64,000 nt of DNA from Sphingopyxis sp. H050 (GCF_001468265.1 NZ_LNRZ01000001.1:1-64000); one strand, 5' to 3'; counted from the stretch's first letter, positions 26,638 through 36,167 are shown. Notes: a model not told the origin generated them from the letters alone. Program-made: numbers and translations.

Positions 26638-28380
26638 TCAGGCGACGGCGGGCAACGGCGCGAGCGCCGCGTCGCCGGCGAGCGCCGAGGCGGCGAGGCC
26701 GGTCGCGGCGGGGACGATCTGTTCGAGGTAAAAGCGCGTCGAGACGAGCTTTGCTTCGAGAAACGCCTGGTCGCCGTCGCCGCTTTCGATCCCCGCCTTC
26801 GCCGCGCGATGCTGGATCGCGAGCAGCCAACCGCAGGTCGCGGTCGACAGCATGGTGAGATAGGGATAGCTGCCGGCGAGCCGGTCGGGTGCATTCGCCT
26901 GTGCGAGCCAGTCGGTGACGTGGCGGCACGCCTCGGCAAGCTCGGCAAGCTGCGGGAAATCGGCGGCGCCGCGCGCGATGTCGTCGATCAGGCTGCGGAC
27001 GCCGTCGCCGCCCGCGAGGCCGAGCTTGCGCCCGACGAGGTCGGCGGCCTGGATGCCGTTGGTGCCCTCGTAGATCGGGGCGATGCGCGCGTCGCGATAA
27101 TGTTGCGCGGCGCCGGTTTCCTCGATGAAGCCCATGCCGCCATGGACCTGCACGCCGAGGCTGGCGACCTCGCAGCCGATGTCTGTCGCGTGCGCCTTCG
27201 CCAGCGGGATGAGGACATCGGCGCGCAGCGCCGCGGCCTCGTCGCCGAGCTTGCCGAAGTCGGTCTGCGCCGCGGCGTAATAGATGAGCGCGCGCGCGGC
27301 TTCGGTCTGCGCGCGCATCCGCCACAGCATGCGCTTGACGTCGGGGTGATGTTCGATCGTGACGGGCGTGCGGTCGGCGCTGCCCGCGAGCGACGACTGG
27401 ACGCGTTCGGCGGCATAGCGCGCCGCCTGTTGCAGCGCGCGCTCGGCGATCTGGACGCCCTGGCAGCCGACCATCAGGCGCGCGTTGTTCATCATCACGA
27501 ACATGGCCTTCATGCCGCCCATCTCGTCGCCGACGATCTCGCCGAGGCAATCCTCGCCATCGCCATAGACCATCACCGCGGTCGGCGAGCCGTGGATCCC
27601 GAGCTTATGCTCGATCGAGGCGCAGTGGACGCCGTTCGAGATGGTCGGATTTCCATCCGCATCGAGGCGGTATTTGGGGACGAGGAACAGCGAGATGCCG
27701 CGCGTCCCCTCGGGCGCGCCGGGCGTCCGCGCGAGGACGAGGTGGACGATATTGTCGGTGAGGTCGTGCTCGCCGAAGGTGATGAAGATCTTCTGCCCCC
27801 TGATCCGGTAGAGACCCGCGTTCGGGCCATCGATGACTTTCTCTGCAGTCGAGCGGAGCGCGCCGACGTCGCTGCCGGCGCTCGGCTCGGTCAGGTTCAT
27901 CGTGCCGTTCCACGCGCCGGTCACCAGCTTCGGCAGCCAGGTCGCCCGCTGCTGGTCGGTGCCATAGGCCATCAGCGCGTGGATCGACCCCGCGGTCAGG
28001 ATCGGACAGAGGGTGAAGCCCATGTTCGCGGTGCCGAGCGCCTCGATCGCGACGGCGGCGAGGGTGAAAGGCAGGTCCTGTCCGCCATAGTCGCCGGGAC
28101 CGTCGAGGCTGCCCCAGCCGGCCTCCACGAACTGCCGGTACGCTTCCTTGAAGCCCGGGGGCATGGTGACCTTGCCGTCCTGCCACTGGGGGTTCTGGAC
28201 GTCGCCGACGCGGTTGAGCGGCGCGTAGACGTCGGCGGCGAACTCGCCGATGCCGGTGACGATCGCCTCGACCAGATCGGGGGTCGCGGCGGCATATTTG
28301 TCATGCGCGGCCATCGCGTCGATGCGCGCGACATGGTCGAGGACGAAAAGCTGTTCGGCGGTGGGCGGCGTGTAGGTCAT
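26638..28380 (-). CDS. Acyl-CoA dehydrogenase, long (DmdC-type)
   Basis: A 580-residue flavoprotein. It is longer than ordinary acyl-CoA dehydrogenases, as in the DmdC/AcdA group, with N- and C-terminal extensions. Motifs are MNLTEPSAGSDVGAL (FAD loop), GQKIFITFGEHD, VHGGMGFIEETGAAQHYRD and the catalytic Glu region IAPIYEGTNGIQAADLVGRK. It oxidises an acyl-CoA to the enoyl-CoA; the chain type is not determined. It diverges from tsaC. Confidence 0.92.
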   Translation of the reverse strand: MTYTPPTAEQLFVLDHVARIDAMAAHDKYAAATPDLVEAIVTGIGEFAADVYAPLNRVGDVQNPQWQDGKVTMPPGFKEAYRQFVEAGWGSLDGPGDYGGQDLPFTLAAVAIEALGTANMGFTLCPILTAGSIHALMAYGTDQQRATWLPKLVTGAWNGTMNLTEPSAGSDVGALRSTAEKVIDGPNAGLYRIRGQKIFITFGEHDLTDNIVHLVLARTPGAPEGTRGISLFLVPKYRLDADGNPTISNGVHCASIEHKLGIHGSPTAVMVYGDGEDCLGEIVGDEMGGMKAMFVMMNNARLMVGCQGVQIAERALQQAARYAAERVQSSLAGSADRTPVTIEHHPDVKRMLWRMRAQTEAARALIYYAAAQTDFGKLGDEAAALRADVLIPLAKAHATDIGCEVASLGVQVHGGMGFIEETGAAQHYRDARIAPIYEGTNGIQAADLVGRKLGLAGGDGVRSLIDDIARGAADFPQLAELAEACRHVTDWLAQANAPDRLAGSYPYLTMLSTATCGWLLAIQHRAAKAGIESGDGDQAFLEAKLVSTRFYLEQIVPAATGLAASALAGDAALAPLPAVA

Positions 28381-28431
28381 CTCGTCCCGACTTTGCTGGT
28401 GAATCTCGTTGCGTCGGCGCTATAGCGCGGC

Positions 28432-29379
28432 ATGGCCGAAGCCTCAAAGCCCACAATTGTTCGCGCGTTCGATAGCGCTGCTATCGCCGAGGCGGCCGCG
28501 CTGATCGCGGCGGGCAAGCCCGTCGCGGTGCCGACCGAGACGGTCTATGGCCTCGCTGCCGATGCGCGCAACCCGCAAGCGGTGGCGCGCATCTATGCGG
28601 CGAAGGGGCGGCCCGACTTCAATCCGCTGATCGTGCATGTGGCCGATTTGGCGGCCGCCGAGCGGCTCGGTGTTTTCGGCGAAATCGAGCGGGCACTGGC
28701 GCAGCATTTCTGGCCCGGGCCGCTGACGCTGGTGGTGCCGCGATCGGCCGGTTGCCCGGTGGCGAGCATCGCGACGGCGGGGCTCGATACGATCGCGCTG
28801 CGGGTGCCGGGGCACCGCGCGATGCAGGCGTTGCTGGCCGAGACCGGCGCGCCGCTCGCCGCGCCGAGCGCCAATGCGAGCGGGCGGGTGAGCCCGACGA
28901 AGGCAGCCCATGTGCTCGCGAGCCTCGACGGGCGGATCGCGCTGGTGATCGACGACGGGGCGACGACCGCGGGGGTGGAGTCGACGATCGTGCGGGTCAA
29001 AGACGGCGCGGTCCAGATACTGCGGCCGGGGCCGGTGACGGCCGATATGTTGAGTGCCGCCAGCGGCCTGCCGGTGACCGGGGTCGAGGGGTCGGAAATC
29101 GTCGCGCCGGGGATGCTGGCGAGCCATTATGCGCCGGGCAAGCCGGTGCGGCTGGGGGCGACGGATTTTACGGACGACGAGTTCGGGATCGGCTTCGGCG
29201 ATGTCGCGGGCGATTACAGCCTGAGCGATGCCGGCGATCTGACCGAGGCTGCGGCGCGGCTGTTCGACGCGCTGCATGCCGGGGCAGCGAGTGCGAAAGC
29301 GAAGATTGCGGTGGCGGCGATCCCCGTGGAGGGGTTGGGTGCGGCGATCAACGACCGGTTGGCGCGCGCGGCGGTGTGA
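28432..29379 (+). CDS. tsaC: L-threonylcarbamoyladenylate synthase (Sua5 type)
   Basis: A 315-residue enzyme of the t6A tRNA-modification pathway. The YrdC domain has GKPVAVPTETVYGLAADARN, IYAAKGRPDFNPLIVHV, ALRVPGHRAMQALL and APSANASGRVSPTKAAHV. A Sua5 C-terminal domain follows after about residue 220 (SEIVAPGMLASHYAPGKPV). It converts threonine, bicarbonate and ATP to threonylcarbamoyl-AMP. The short-form symbol tsaC is used for function; by architecture it is Sua5-like. Confidence 0.95.
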   Translation: MAEASKPTIVRAFDSAAIAEAAALIAAGKPVAVPTETVYGLAADARNPQAVARIYAAKGRPDFNPLIVHVADLAAAERLGVFGEIERALAQHFWPGPLTLVVPRSAGCPVASIATAGLDTIALRVPGHRAMQALLAETGAPLAAPSANASGRVSPTKAAHVLASLDGRIALVIDDGATTAGVESTIVRVKDGAVQILRPGPVTADMLSAASGLPVTGVEGSEIVAPGMLASHYAPGKPVRLGATDFTDDEFGIGFGDVAGDYSLSDAGDLTEAAARLFDALHAGAASAKAKIAVAAIPVEGLGAAINDRLARAAV

Positions 29380-29438
29380 ACTTGATTCACGCGAAGACGC
29401 GAAGCCGCGAAGAAGTTGCCCCTGTCAATTCTGCTTAT

Positions 29439-29515
29439 GCTGAGCTTGTCGAGCACCCTTCTCTCTTGCGACGCCGAAAGAAAGAACGGCCCTTCGACAA
29501 GCTCAGGGCGAACGG
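29439..29515. repeat. Palindromic repeat, family B
   Basis: GCTGAGCTTGTCGAGC and GGCCCTTCGACAAGCTCAGG in inverted order, ending GGCGAACGG. Other copies lie at 33528-33616 and 42973-43058. Confidence 0.85.
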
Positions 29516-29561
29516 ATTTTGAGACTTCTTTGTGCCTTCGTGCCTTTGCGTGAGATATCTC

Positions 29562-30464
29562 TTAAGCCGCCGCCGGCTCCACCGGGTCGCCGTGCGGGGT
29601 GTTGCGGGCGACGATCAGGCACGCGGCGACGATCAGCACTGCGCCCGCGATCGTCGGCCATGTGACGGGTTCGTTATAGAAGATCCAACCGAAGAGCATC
29701 GCCCAGAGGAAGCCGGTATATTCGGTCGTCGCGAGGATCTGTGCCTCGGCGCGGGCGTAGGCCCAGCTCAGCAGCAGCAGCGACAGGGTCGCGAGGATTG
29801 CGGCGCCGGTGATCGCGGGGAAGTGGCTCGATCCCGGAAGCACCGCGAACCACGGCGCGCCGAAGGCGAGGAACAGGGTCACGAAAAAATTCTGGTAGAA
29901 GGCGATCTCCATCGGCTCGGCCATCTTCGCCTGCCGCCGCGCGAGGATGAGGTTGTACGCATAGAAGACCGCCGAGAGGAACACCGCGCCGACCGCCCAC
30001 AGCGCCTCGGGCGCATAAGTGCCGTCGCCGAGCTTGCCCGCGACGATGACGATCACGCCGACGAGGCCGAGCAGCGAGGCGGCGATCGAGCGCGGCCCGA
30101 TCGTCTCGCCCAAAAAGATCGCGGCCATATAGAGCGTCATCAGCGGCGCGACGAAGGCGAGCGCGATCGCTTCCGCCATCGGCAGCCGCGCCAGTGCCCA
30201 GAAGAAGGTGATCGCCATCCCCGCGACGAACAGCGCGCGCCACGCGTGGATCCGCATCGTGGCGCGGTCGGGCAGCGCGGGACGCGTCGCGAGATAGACG
30301 AGGCCGCTGAGGATCGTGCCGGTGCCGGTGCGCCAGAGGACGGCGTTGTATGAGCCGATGTCGATTGACAGCTGCTTCATCAGCACGTCCATCGTCGAAA
30401 AGGTGGCGATCCCCGCGCAGGCGATCAGGAACGGGATGACCGGGGAGGGCGAATCGGGACGCAT
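29562..30464 (-). CDS. EamA/DMT-family transporter
   Basis: A 300-residue inner-membrane protein with ten predicted helices in two EamA repeats (start FLIACAGIATFSTMDVLMKQ; second repeat ALWAVGAVFLSAVFYAYNLI). DMT transporters export or import metabolites; the substrate is unknown. ATG 30464 is chosen because the upstream extension (to 30572) overlaps a palindromic repeat and is not membrane-like. Confidence 0.88.
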   Translation of the reverse strand: MRPDSPSPVIPFLIACAGIATFSTMDVLMKQLSIDIGSYNAVLWRTGTGTILSGLVYLATRPALPDRATMRIHAWRALFVAGMAITFFWALARLPMAEAIALAFVAPLMTLYMAAIFLGETIGPRSIAASLLGLVGVIVIVAGKLGDGTYAPEALWAVGAVFLSAVFYAYNLILARRQAKMAEPMEIAFYQNFFVTLFLAFGAPWFAVLPGSSHFPAITGAAILATLSLLLLSWAYARAEAQILATTEYTGFLWAMLFGWIFYNEPVTWPTIAGAVLIVAACLIVARNTPHGDPVEPAAA

Positions 30465-30478
30465 GGTGGAGGCTGTAC

Positions 30479-30652
30479 CTTTCCTTCTCCGCTTGGGGGA
30501 GAAGGATATGGAGCCTTGCCGCGGAGCGGCTGGGCGGCGACGGATAAGGGCGTGCGCATTGTCGGCGCTCATGGAGCTGGCTGAACCCTCACCCAGCTCC
30601 AGCTAGGCAGCAAGCTACCAAGCTTGCGCATCCCTTTCCCCGAGGGGAGAGA
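30479..30652. repeat. Palindromic repeat region
   Basis: Arms TTCCTTCTCCGCTTGGGGGA and CCCTTTCCCCGAGGGGAGAG face each other across a central hairpin with GAGCTGGCT/AGCTCCAGCT pairs. It fills the spacer between the EamA and SDR genes and resembles the elements at 3274 and 61601. Confidence 0.6.
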
Positions 30653-30660
30653 GTTTGGCT

Positions 30661-31440
30661 TTAACGAAAGCTCGCCATTCCCGCGCCGTCGATGTTGAGT
30701 TTCTGCCCCGAGCAATAGGGGTTGGCGTCGCTGACGAACCACAGCACCGCCGCGGCGACGTCTTCCGGCGTGGAGACGCGGCCGAAAGGGAATTTGGCGT
30801 CGAGGTGGTGGATGTCGTCCTGCCCGGTGATCGCGCGCGCGAGTTTCACGCCCATGTCGCTGACCGTCAGCGACGGGGCGACGATGTTGACGCGGACGCC
30901 GTTCCTCATCTCTTCCTTGGCGAGCGTCAGCGCCAGCGCTTCGCCGGCCGCCTTGCCCATATTGTATGGCGCGCCGTTGGCGTTGTGGTTCAGCGTCGCG
31001 ACGCTCGAGATGATAATGATGTCGCTGCGGGCATGCGTGCGGAGCTGCGGCAGGGCAAGGCGGCTGATGCGGTGTGGGCCGAGCGCGTGCGTGGCGACGA
31101 CGCGTTCGAGCTCGGCGGGATCGGTGTCGGCGACGCTTTTGCCGCGGCTCGCGATGCCGGCATTGTTGATGAGGATCGACATCGGGCCGAAGTCGGCTTC
31201 GATCGCGGCGATCATCGCGGCGCAGGCCTCTTCGTCGGTGACCGAGGCCTGATACGACTTCGCCTTGCGGCCGAGCGCCACGATCGCGGCGACGGTTTCG
31301 GCAGCTGCGGCTTCGTCGCGGGTATAGTTCACCGCTACGTCGGCGCCGGCCTCGGCGAGCGCAACGGCGATGCCGCGGCCGATCCCGCGCGAGGCGCCGG
31401 TGACGAGCGCGACGCGCCCCGCAAGGTTCATCTCGGCCAT
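30661..31440 (-). CDS. SDR-family oxidoreductase
   Basis: A 259-residue short-chain dehydrogenase: VTGASRGIGRGIAVALAE (cofactor loop), NNAG, IISSVATLNHNANGAPYNMG with catalytic Ser and Tyr, and YNMGK in the YxxxK position. The C-terminus ends KLNIDGAGM. The fold fits a 3-oxoacyl-reductase-like SDR; the substrate is unknown. The thioredoxin-like gene 10 bases upstream runs the same way, so the two are likely cotranscribed. Confidence 0.88.
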   Translation of the reverse strand: MAEMNLAGRVALVTGASRGIGRGIAVALAEAGADVAVNYTRDEAAAAETVAAIVALGRKAKSYQASVTDEEACAAMIAAIEADFGPMSILINNAGIASRGKSVADTDPAELERVVATHALGPHRISRLALPQLRTHARSDIIIISSVATLNHNANGAPYNMGKAAGEALALTLAKEEMRNGVRVNIVAPSLTVSDMGVKLARAITGQDDIHHLDAKFPFGRVSTPEDVAAAVLWFVSDANPYCSGQKLNIDGAGMASFR

Positions 31441-31450
31441 GTCTCTCTCC

Positions 31451-31939
31451 CTAGTCGATCAGTTCTTTATAGATGTCGTCGTCGCTGCGGCTGGCGGCGT
31501 TGCGCCATTTGGGCGCGGCCTTGCGGTTGAGGACATGGCCGTCGGCGTCGAGGATCGCGACGGTCGGCGTGCCCTTGATCGTCTTGAAGCCGAAGCGCGC
31601 GGCAACGTCGAGATTGCGGCCCTGGCCGAGCTGGGGCATGCCGACATCGACGAAAACGACATGATAGCGCGCGTTGACGGGACCGACGAAACGGGGGCTG
31701 TCGATCTTGTTCGCGAGATAGGCGCTATCGTGGCAGCGATTGGCGCCCATGATGAGCAGGACCTGCTTGCCGCTATGCCGCGCCGCCGTCAGCGCATTGT
31801 CCACCGCGGCCATGGCGGGCGCGGCAGGATCGAAAGCCATGGTAAAATAGGGATCGGAAACGGGCGGCGGTCCCGGCGGCGGCGTCCGCGGCGCCGGGGT
31901 GCCGAGTTGGAGCGCGAGAGCGAGAATGGGCAGGATCAT
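31451..31939 (-). CDS. Thioredoxin-like exported protein
   Basis: A 162-residue protein with a hydrophobic N-terminus (MILPILALALQLG), a Pro-rich linker (APRTPPPGPPP) and a thioredoxin fold: VLLIMGANRCHDSAYLANKI, FVDVGM and KGTPTVAILDADG with the cis-Pro loop GTPT. Only one Cys remains at the active site (CHDS instead of CxxC), so it is not a normal disulfide exchanger. ATG 31939 is preferred to TTG 31975. It probably acts in the envelope. Confidence 0.75.
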   Translation of the reverse strand: MILPILALALQLGTPAPRTPPPGPPPVSDPYFTMAFDPAAPAMAAVDNALTAARHSGKQVLLIMGANRCHDSAYLANKIDSPRFVGPVNARYHVVFVDVGMPQLGQGRNLDVAARFGFKTIKGTPTVAILDADGHVLNRKAAPKWRNAASRSDDDIYKELID

Positions 31940-31995
31940 CGCGCGACGATAGGTTTTGCATGACGTTTCCGTCAACGTCAGTTAGCCTTCGCGCC

Positions 31996-33513
31996 ATGAG
32001 CTGGGAAAAAGAAGTCGGCGAACTCGCCGCGCGCCGCGCGATGGCCGAGGCGATGGGCGGGGAAGAGAAGGTCGCGCGGCAGCACAGCCGCGGCAAGATG
32101 GACGCGCGGGCGCGGCTCGCGGCGATCGTCGATCCGGGCAGCTTTCGCGAGATCGGCAAGATCGCGGGGCGCGGCACCTATGGGCCCGATGGCGAGCTGG
32201 AACATCTGGCGGCGTCCAATTTCATCTTCGGGCGCGCCAATATCGACGGACGGCCCGTCGTCGCCAGCGCCGACGATTTCACCGTGCGCGGCGGCGCAGC
32301 CGATGCGGCGCTGCACAGGAAGTTCGTCCAGTGCGAGGCGATGGCGCACGAATATCGCCTGCCGCTGATCCGCATGATCGACGGCACCGGCGGCGGCGGG
32401 TCGGTCAAGACGCTGGAGGATATGGGCTATACCTATATCCCGCACGTGCCCGGCTGGGACCAGATTATCGCGAACCTCGACACGGTGCCGGTGGTGGCGC
32501 TGGCGCTGGGGCCGACCGCAGGGCTGGGCGCGGCGCGCGTGGTCGCGAGCCATTACAGCGTGATGGTGCGCGGGCTGTCGCAGCTGTTCGCGGCGGGGCC
32601 GGCGGTCGCGGCGGCGATCGGCGACACGCTCGACCGCGAAGAACTGGGCGGTAGCGACGTCCATACGCGCAACGGCGTCGTCGATGACGAGGTCGCGAGC
32701 GAAGCCGAAGCCTTCGCGGCGGCGCGGCGCTTCCTGTCCTATCTGCCGTCGTCGATCCACGGCCGGGCCGAGCGCACCGCGTGCAGCGATCCGGTTGACC
32801 GGCGCGAGGAGGCCTTGCTGTCGATCGTCCCGCGCGAGGCGAAGCAGGTCTATTCGATGCGGCGCATCGCCAATGCGGTGTTCGATGCGGGCAGTTTCTT
32901 CGAGATGGGCGGGCGCTGGGGCAGGGCCGTCATCACGGCCTTCGCACGGCTCGACGGCTATCCGGTCGCGGTGCTGGCGAGCGATCCTTCTTATCTTGGC
33001 GGATCGTGGGACGCGAAGACGAGCGAGAAAGCCGAGCGCTTCGTGAAGCTCGCCGACCAGTTCCGGCTGCCGATCGTCCACCTCGTCGACAATCCGGGCT
33101 TCATGATCGGCGGCGAGGCCGAGCGGACGGGGACGATCCGGTACGGGGTGCAGGCGATGAACGCGATCTACCGCGCGAGCGTGCCGCTGGCGTCGGTGGT
33201 GGTGCGGCGCGCTTACGGCATCGCAGGCAGCGCGATGTCGAACGCCGAGCGCTTCCAATATCGCTTCGCCTGGCCGTCGGGCGACTGGGGCAGCCTGCCG
33301 ATCGAGGGCGGGGTCGAGGTTGCGTACAAGAGCGAGCTGGAGGCAGCGGAGGATCCGGCGGCGCATCTGGAGTCGATCAGGGAGCGATTGAACCGCGTGC
33401 GATCACCGTTCCGCACCGCCGAGAAATTCGGGGTCGAGGATATTATCGACCCGCGCGATACGCGGCCGTTGCTGTGCGAGTTTGCCGAGCTGGCGTGGCG
33501 GGTGGTGGGGTAG
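31996..33513 (+). CDS. Acyl-CoA carboxylase carboxyltransferase subunit
   Basis: A 505-residue biotin-dependent carboxyltransferase of the propionyl/methylcrotonyl-CoA type. It has both crotonase-like halves: N-half FTVRGGAADAALHRKF and IRMIDGTGGGGSV, C-half IVHLVDNPGFMIGGEAERTG and RRAYGIAGSAMSN. It would transfer CO2 from biotin to an acyl-CoA. No biotin carboxylase or BCCP gene is adjacent, so the partner must be encoded elsewhere. ATG 31996 is taken. Confidence 0.88.
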   Translation: MSWEKEVGELAARRAMAEAMGGEEKVARQHSRGKMDARARLAAIVDPGSFREIGKIAGRGTYGPDGELEHLAASNFIFGRANIDGRPVVASADDFTVRGGAADAALHRKFVQCEAMAHEYRLPLIRMIDGTGGGGSVKTLEDMGYTYIPHVPGWDQIIANLDTVPVVALALGPTAGLGAARVVASHYSVMVRGLSQLFAAGPAVAAAIGDTLDREELGGSDVHTRNGVVDDEVASEAEAFAAARRFLSYLPSSIHGRAERTACSDPVDRREEALLSIVPREAKQVYSMRRIANAVFDAGSFFEMGGRWGRAVITAFARLDGYPVAVLASDPSYLGGSWDAKTSEKAERFVKLADQFRLPIVHLVDNPGFMIGGEAERTGTIRYGVQAMNAIYRASVPLASVVVRRAYGIAGSAMSNAERFQYRFAWPSGDWGSLPIEGGVEVAYKSELEAAEDPAAHLESIRERLNRVRSPFRTAEKFGVEDIIDPRDTRPLLCEFAELAWRVVG

Positions 33514-33527
33514 CGGGTCTCAAAACC

Positions 33528-33616
33528 CGTTCGTGCTGAGCTTGTCGAAGCACTGTTCTTTCTTTTAGCATCGTCAGAAGAAGAGAACGGCCCTTCGACA
33601 GGCTCAGGGCGAACGG
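33528..33616. repeat. Palindromic repeat, family B
   Basis: CGTTCGTGCTGAGCTTGTCG and GGCCCTTCGACAGGCTCAGG in inverted order, ending GCGAACGG. It lies between the carboxyltransferase and acyltransferase genes. Confidence 0.85.
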
Positions 33617-33631
33617 TAGAGGGGATTTGCC

Positions 33632-34765
33632 GTGAATGCTGGACGCCATCTCGGCATGGACTGGCTGCGCATCGGGGCGTTCGCGCTGCTGATCTTCTAT
33701 CATATCGGCATGTATTTCGTGCATTGGGACTGGCATGTGAAGATCGCCGATCCGCTGGAGTGGACGGCGATCCCGATGCTCGCGACCAACGGCTGGCGGC
33801 TGGCCTTGCTGTTCCTCGTGTCGGGCTATGCCAGCGCGGCGCTGGCCGGAAAGCTCGGCGGGGCGGGGGCGTTCGCGCGGTCGCGGAGCGCGCGGCTGCT
33901 GATTCCGCTCGCCTTCGGGATCGTTGTCGTCGTCCCGCCGCAGCCTTGGATCGAGCTGATGGGGCAGCATGGCTATGCGCATAGCTTCCTCCATTTCTGG
34001 ACGAGCGACTATTTCCGCTTCGGCAAACTCGACGGCATCGTGCTGCCGACGTGGCAGCATCTGTGGTTCGTCGTCTATCTGTGGGTCTATACGATGCTCG
34101 CGGCCTTTCTGCTCGCGGTCATCCCGGCGGAGGCGCGCGCAAAGGCGGCCGATGGCGCGGCGCGGCTGCTCGGCGGCTGGGGCCTGTTGATCGTTCCGAT
34201 GCTCTGGTGGCTCGCCGTCTATGGCGCCTTTCCCGATCATGACGAGACGCATGCGCTGTTCGACGACGGGCCGTCGCATCTTCATTATCTGGCGGCGTTC
34301 GGGGTCGGCTGGCTGCTGCGCGTGCGGCCTTTGCTGTTCGAGGCGGTGGCGCGCTGCTGGAAGGTGGCGGCAGTGCTTGCGGTGCTTGCCTTCCTGCCGA
34401 TCGGCTGGGTCGAGTGGACCTGGCCGGGCGATACGAGGGCGCCAGATTGGGCGGTCACGCTGTTCCATGTCGCGCGGCAGGTGCAGGGCTGGGCGACGAT
34501 CGTCGCGCTAGTGGGCGTCGCCGACCGATTCTGGAACCGCGACCATCGCTGGCGCGCGACGCTCGCCGAGGCGGTGTTTCCGTTCTACATCATCCACCAG
34601 ACGATCATCGTCGTGGTCGGCTGGCACCTGCGGCAAGCCGATGTCGCCGCGCTGCCTTCCTTCCTGATCCTGCTGGCGACGACCGCCACCGGATGCTGGC
34701 TTTTCTACGCGATCGGGCGCACCATCGGCTGGCTGCGGCCGCTGATCGGACTGCAACGCAAATAG
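33632..34765 (+). CDS. Membrane acyltransferase (Acyl_transf_3 type)
   Basis: A 377-residue inner-membrane protein with about ten helices. It opens with MDWLRIGAFALLIFYHIGMY, the classic acyltransferase-3 start with an active-site-like His, and has FLVSGYASA, HLWFVVYLWVYTML and FPFYIIHQTIIVVV. Such enzymes transfer acyl groups to sugars or glucans at the envelope (OpgC/MdoC-like). GTG 33632 is used; ATG 33656 would start at MDWLR. Confidence 0.85.
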   Translation: MNAGRHLGMDWLRIGAFALLIFYHIGMYFVHWDWHVKIADPLEWTAIPMLATNGWRLALLFLVSGYASAALAGKLGGAGAFARSRSARLLIPLAFGIVVVVPPQPWIELMGQHGYAHSFLHFWTSDYFRFGKLDGIVLPTWQHLWFVVYLWVYTMLAAFLLAVIPAEARAKAADGAARLLGGWGLLIVPMLWWLAVYGAFPDHDETHALFDDGPSHLHYLAAFGVGWLLRVRPLLFEAVARCWKVAAVLAVLAFLPIGWVEWTWPGDTRAPDWAVTLFHVARQVQGWATIVALVGVADRFWNRDHRWRATLAEAVFPFYIIHQTIIVVVGWHLRQADVAALPSFLILLATTATGCWLFYAIGRTIGWLRPLIGLQRK

Positions 34766-34777
34766 GGGGAGGATGAT

Positions 34778-34981
34778 ATGGGTGCAGTGAAGGGGATATT
34801 GGCGATCGTGGGGGTCGCGGCGGTCCTGATGGGCGGCCTGTGGATCTTGCAGGGGCTGGACATCGTGCGCTGGCCCGAAAGCAGCTTCATGCTGGGCGAC
34901 GTCACCTGGACGCGCAACGGGACGGTACTGGCCGTGGTCGGCGTCGTGCTGATCTGGTTCGCAAGGAAGCGGCCCGCCTGA
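34778..34981 (+). CDS. Small two-helix membrane protein
   Basis: A 67-residue protein with two membrane helices (GILAIVGVAAVLMGGLWILQ and TVLAVVGVVLIWFARK). GGGGGAGG precedes the ATG. It begins 12 bases after the acyltransferase stop and is probably cotranscribed. The function is unknown. Confidence 0.7.
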   Translation: MGAVKGILAIVGVAAVLMGGLWILQGLDIVRWPESSFMLGDVTWTRNGTVLAVVGVVLIWFARKRPA

Positions 34982-34986
34982 AAGCG

Positions 34987-35000
34987 ACTACATTTGTAGT
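34987..35000. promoter_or_regulatory. TACA-N2-TGTA operator candidate
   Basis: ACTACATTTGTAGT contains TACA-TT-TGTA, the recognition pattern of BlaI/MecI/CopY-type repressors. It lies 58 bases upstream of the S41 peptidase start, next to an AT-rich promoter-like stretch (35011-35024). Confidence 0.5.
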
Positions 35001-35057
35001 TGATCTGTGTTACTTATATGATACACCTTCGCCAATCCGGGGTTGGATTGGAGCTCT

Positions 35058-36167
35058 ATGATGATTCGTTCTTCGCGTCTTTTGCCCGGCCTGCTGGTGG
35101 CGGCCGCGATGGTCGCGGCGCCCCTGATCGCGCCGCCGCCCGCCTTCGCCGCCGATGAAGCCAGCGGCGATGCTGTCGCAGAAACCTATGCCGCGCTGCT
35201 CGAGCGCGACTATGTCTATCCCGAAATTGGCAAGCGTTATGCCGCGGCGCTGCGCGCTGCGATCAAGGCCGGACGTTACAAGACGCTGAGCGGCGAGGCG
35301 CTGGGCAGCGCGATCGACGCCGATGTGAATGCGGTCGCGGTCGATGGTCATTTGCGGCTGCGCGTGCCCGAGGGCGCATCGGCGGCCGCCGCCGGACCGG
35401 GCGCGACGGCGCCCGCGCCGCGGCCGCGCAAGGAGCCGGTCGAACAGGCCGGCTGGATCGCGCCCGGGATCGCCTTCGTGCGCTTCAACGTCTTTCCGCA
35501 GGATGCGGCGGTGACCGCGACGGCGGCGAAATTCATGGCCGATCATGCCGACGCCAAAGCGATCGTCTTCGACATTCGCACCCACAATGGCGGCGGGCTC
35601 GATCAGATGGACGTGATCTTTCCCTGGCTGTTCGACAAGCCGACGCGGCTGGTGGCGATGGCGACGCGCGCCTCGGTCGACGCCGAGGGCGGATCGCCGA
35701 TCGACGGCATCCCCTCGATGCGGATCGTGACGGGCGACGCCGGCATGGTGACGCGCGAGCATTGGGTGACGCCGAACGCCGACAAGCGGCTGAAAAAGGC
35801 CAAGGTCTATGTGCTGACATCGGGCGCGAGCGCGTCGGCGGCCGAGCATTTCGCGCTGGCGATGAAGCATATGGGACGCGGCGTGCTCGTCGGCGCGCCG
35901 ACCGCGGGGGCCAATCATTTCGGGCGCGGGGAGGATCTGGGCGGCGGCTATGGCGCGTTCATCCCGGTCGGCCGGACTTATGATCCGAAGACCGGCAAGG
36001 ATTGGGAAGGCGACGGGGTGCAGCCCGACATTGCGGTCGCGCCGGCGGATGCGCTGGTGCGCGTGCTGACCGACCTTGGCGTCGCACCGGCCGAAGCCAA
36101 GACGCTGTCCGACGCGCATATGCCCAAATGGCCGATGGAGCGGCGGAAACCGCGCGGGGCGAAATAG
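35058..36167 (+). CDS. S41-family peptidase, exported
   Basis: A 369-residue protein with a signal peptide (LLPGLLVAAAMVAAPLIAPP..AFAA). The S41 core has IVFDIRTHNGGGLDQMDV, the catalytic Ser in LTSGASASAAEHFALAM and VLVGAPTAGANHF. It is C-terminal-processing-protease-like but without a PDZ domain, so it is probably a tail-interacting or periplasmic peptidase. ATG 35058 or the next ATG may start it; GGAG lies just before. A BlaI-type operator precedes it. Confidence 0.85.
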   Translation: MMIRSSRLLPGLLVAAAMVAAPLIAPPPAFAADEASGDAVAETYAALLERDYVYPEIGKRYAAALRAAIKAGRYKTLSGEALGSAIDADVNAVAVDGHLRLRVPEGASAAAAGPGATAPAPRPRKEPVEQAGWIAPGIAFVRFNVFPQDAAVTATAAKFMADHADAKAIVFDIRTHNGGGLDQMDVIFPWLFDKPTRLVAMATRASVDAEGGSPIDGIPSMRIVTGDAGMVTREHWVTPNADKRLKKAKVYVLTSGASASAAEHFALAMKHMGRGVLVGAPTAGANHFGRGEDLGGGYGAFIPVGRTYDPKTGKDWEGDGVQPDIAVAPADALVRVLTDLGVAPAEAKTLSDAHMPKWPMERRKPRGAK

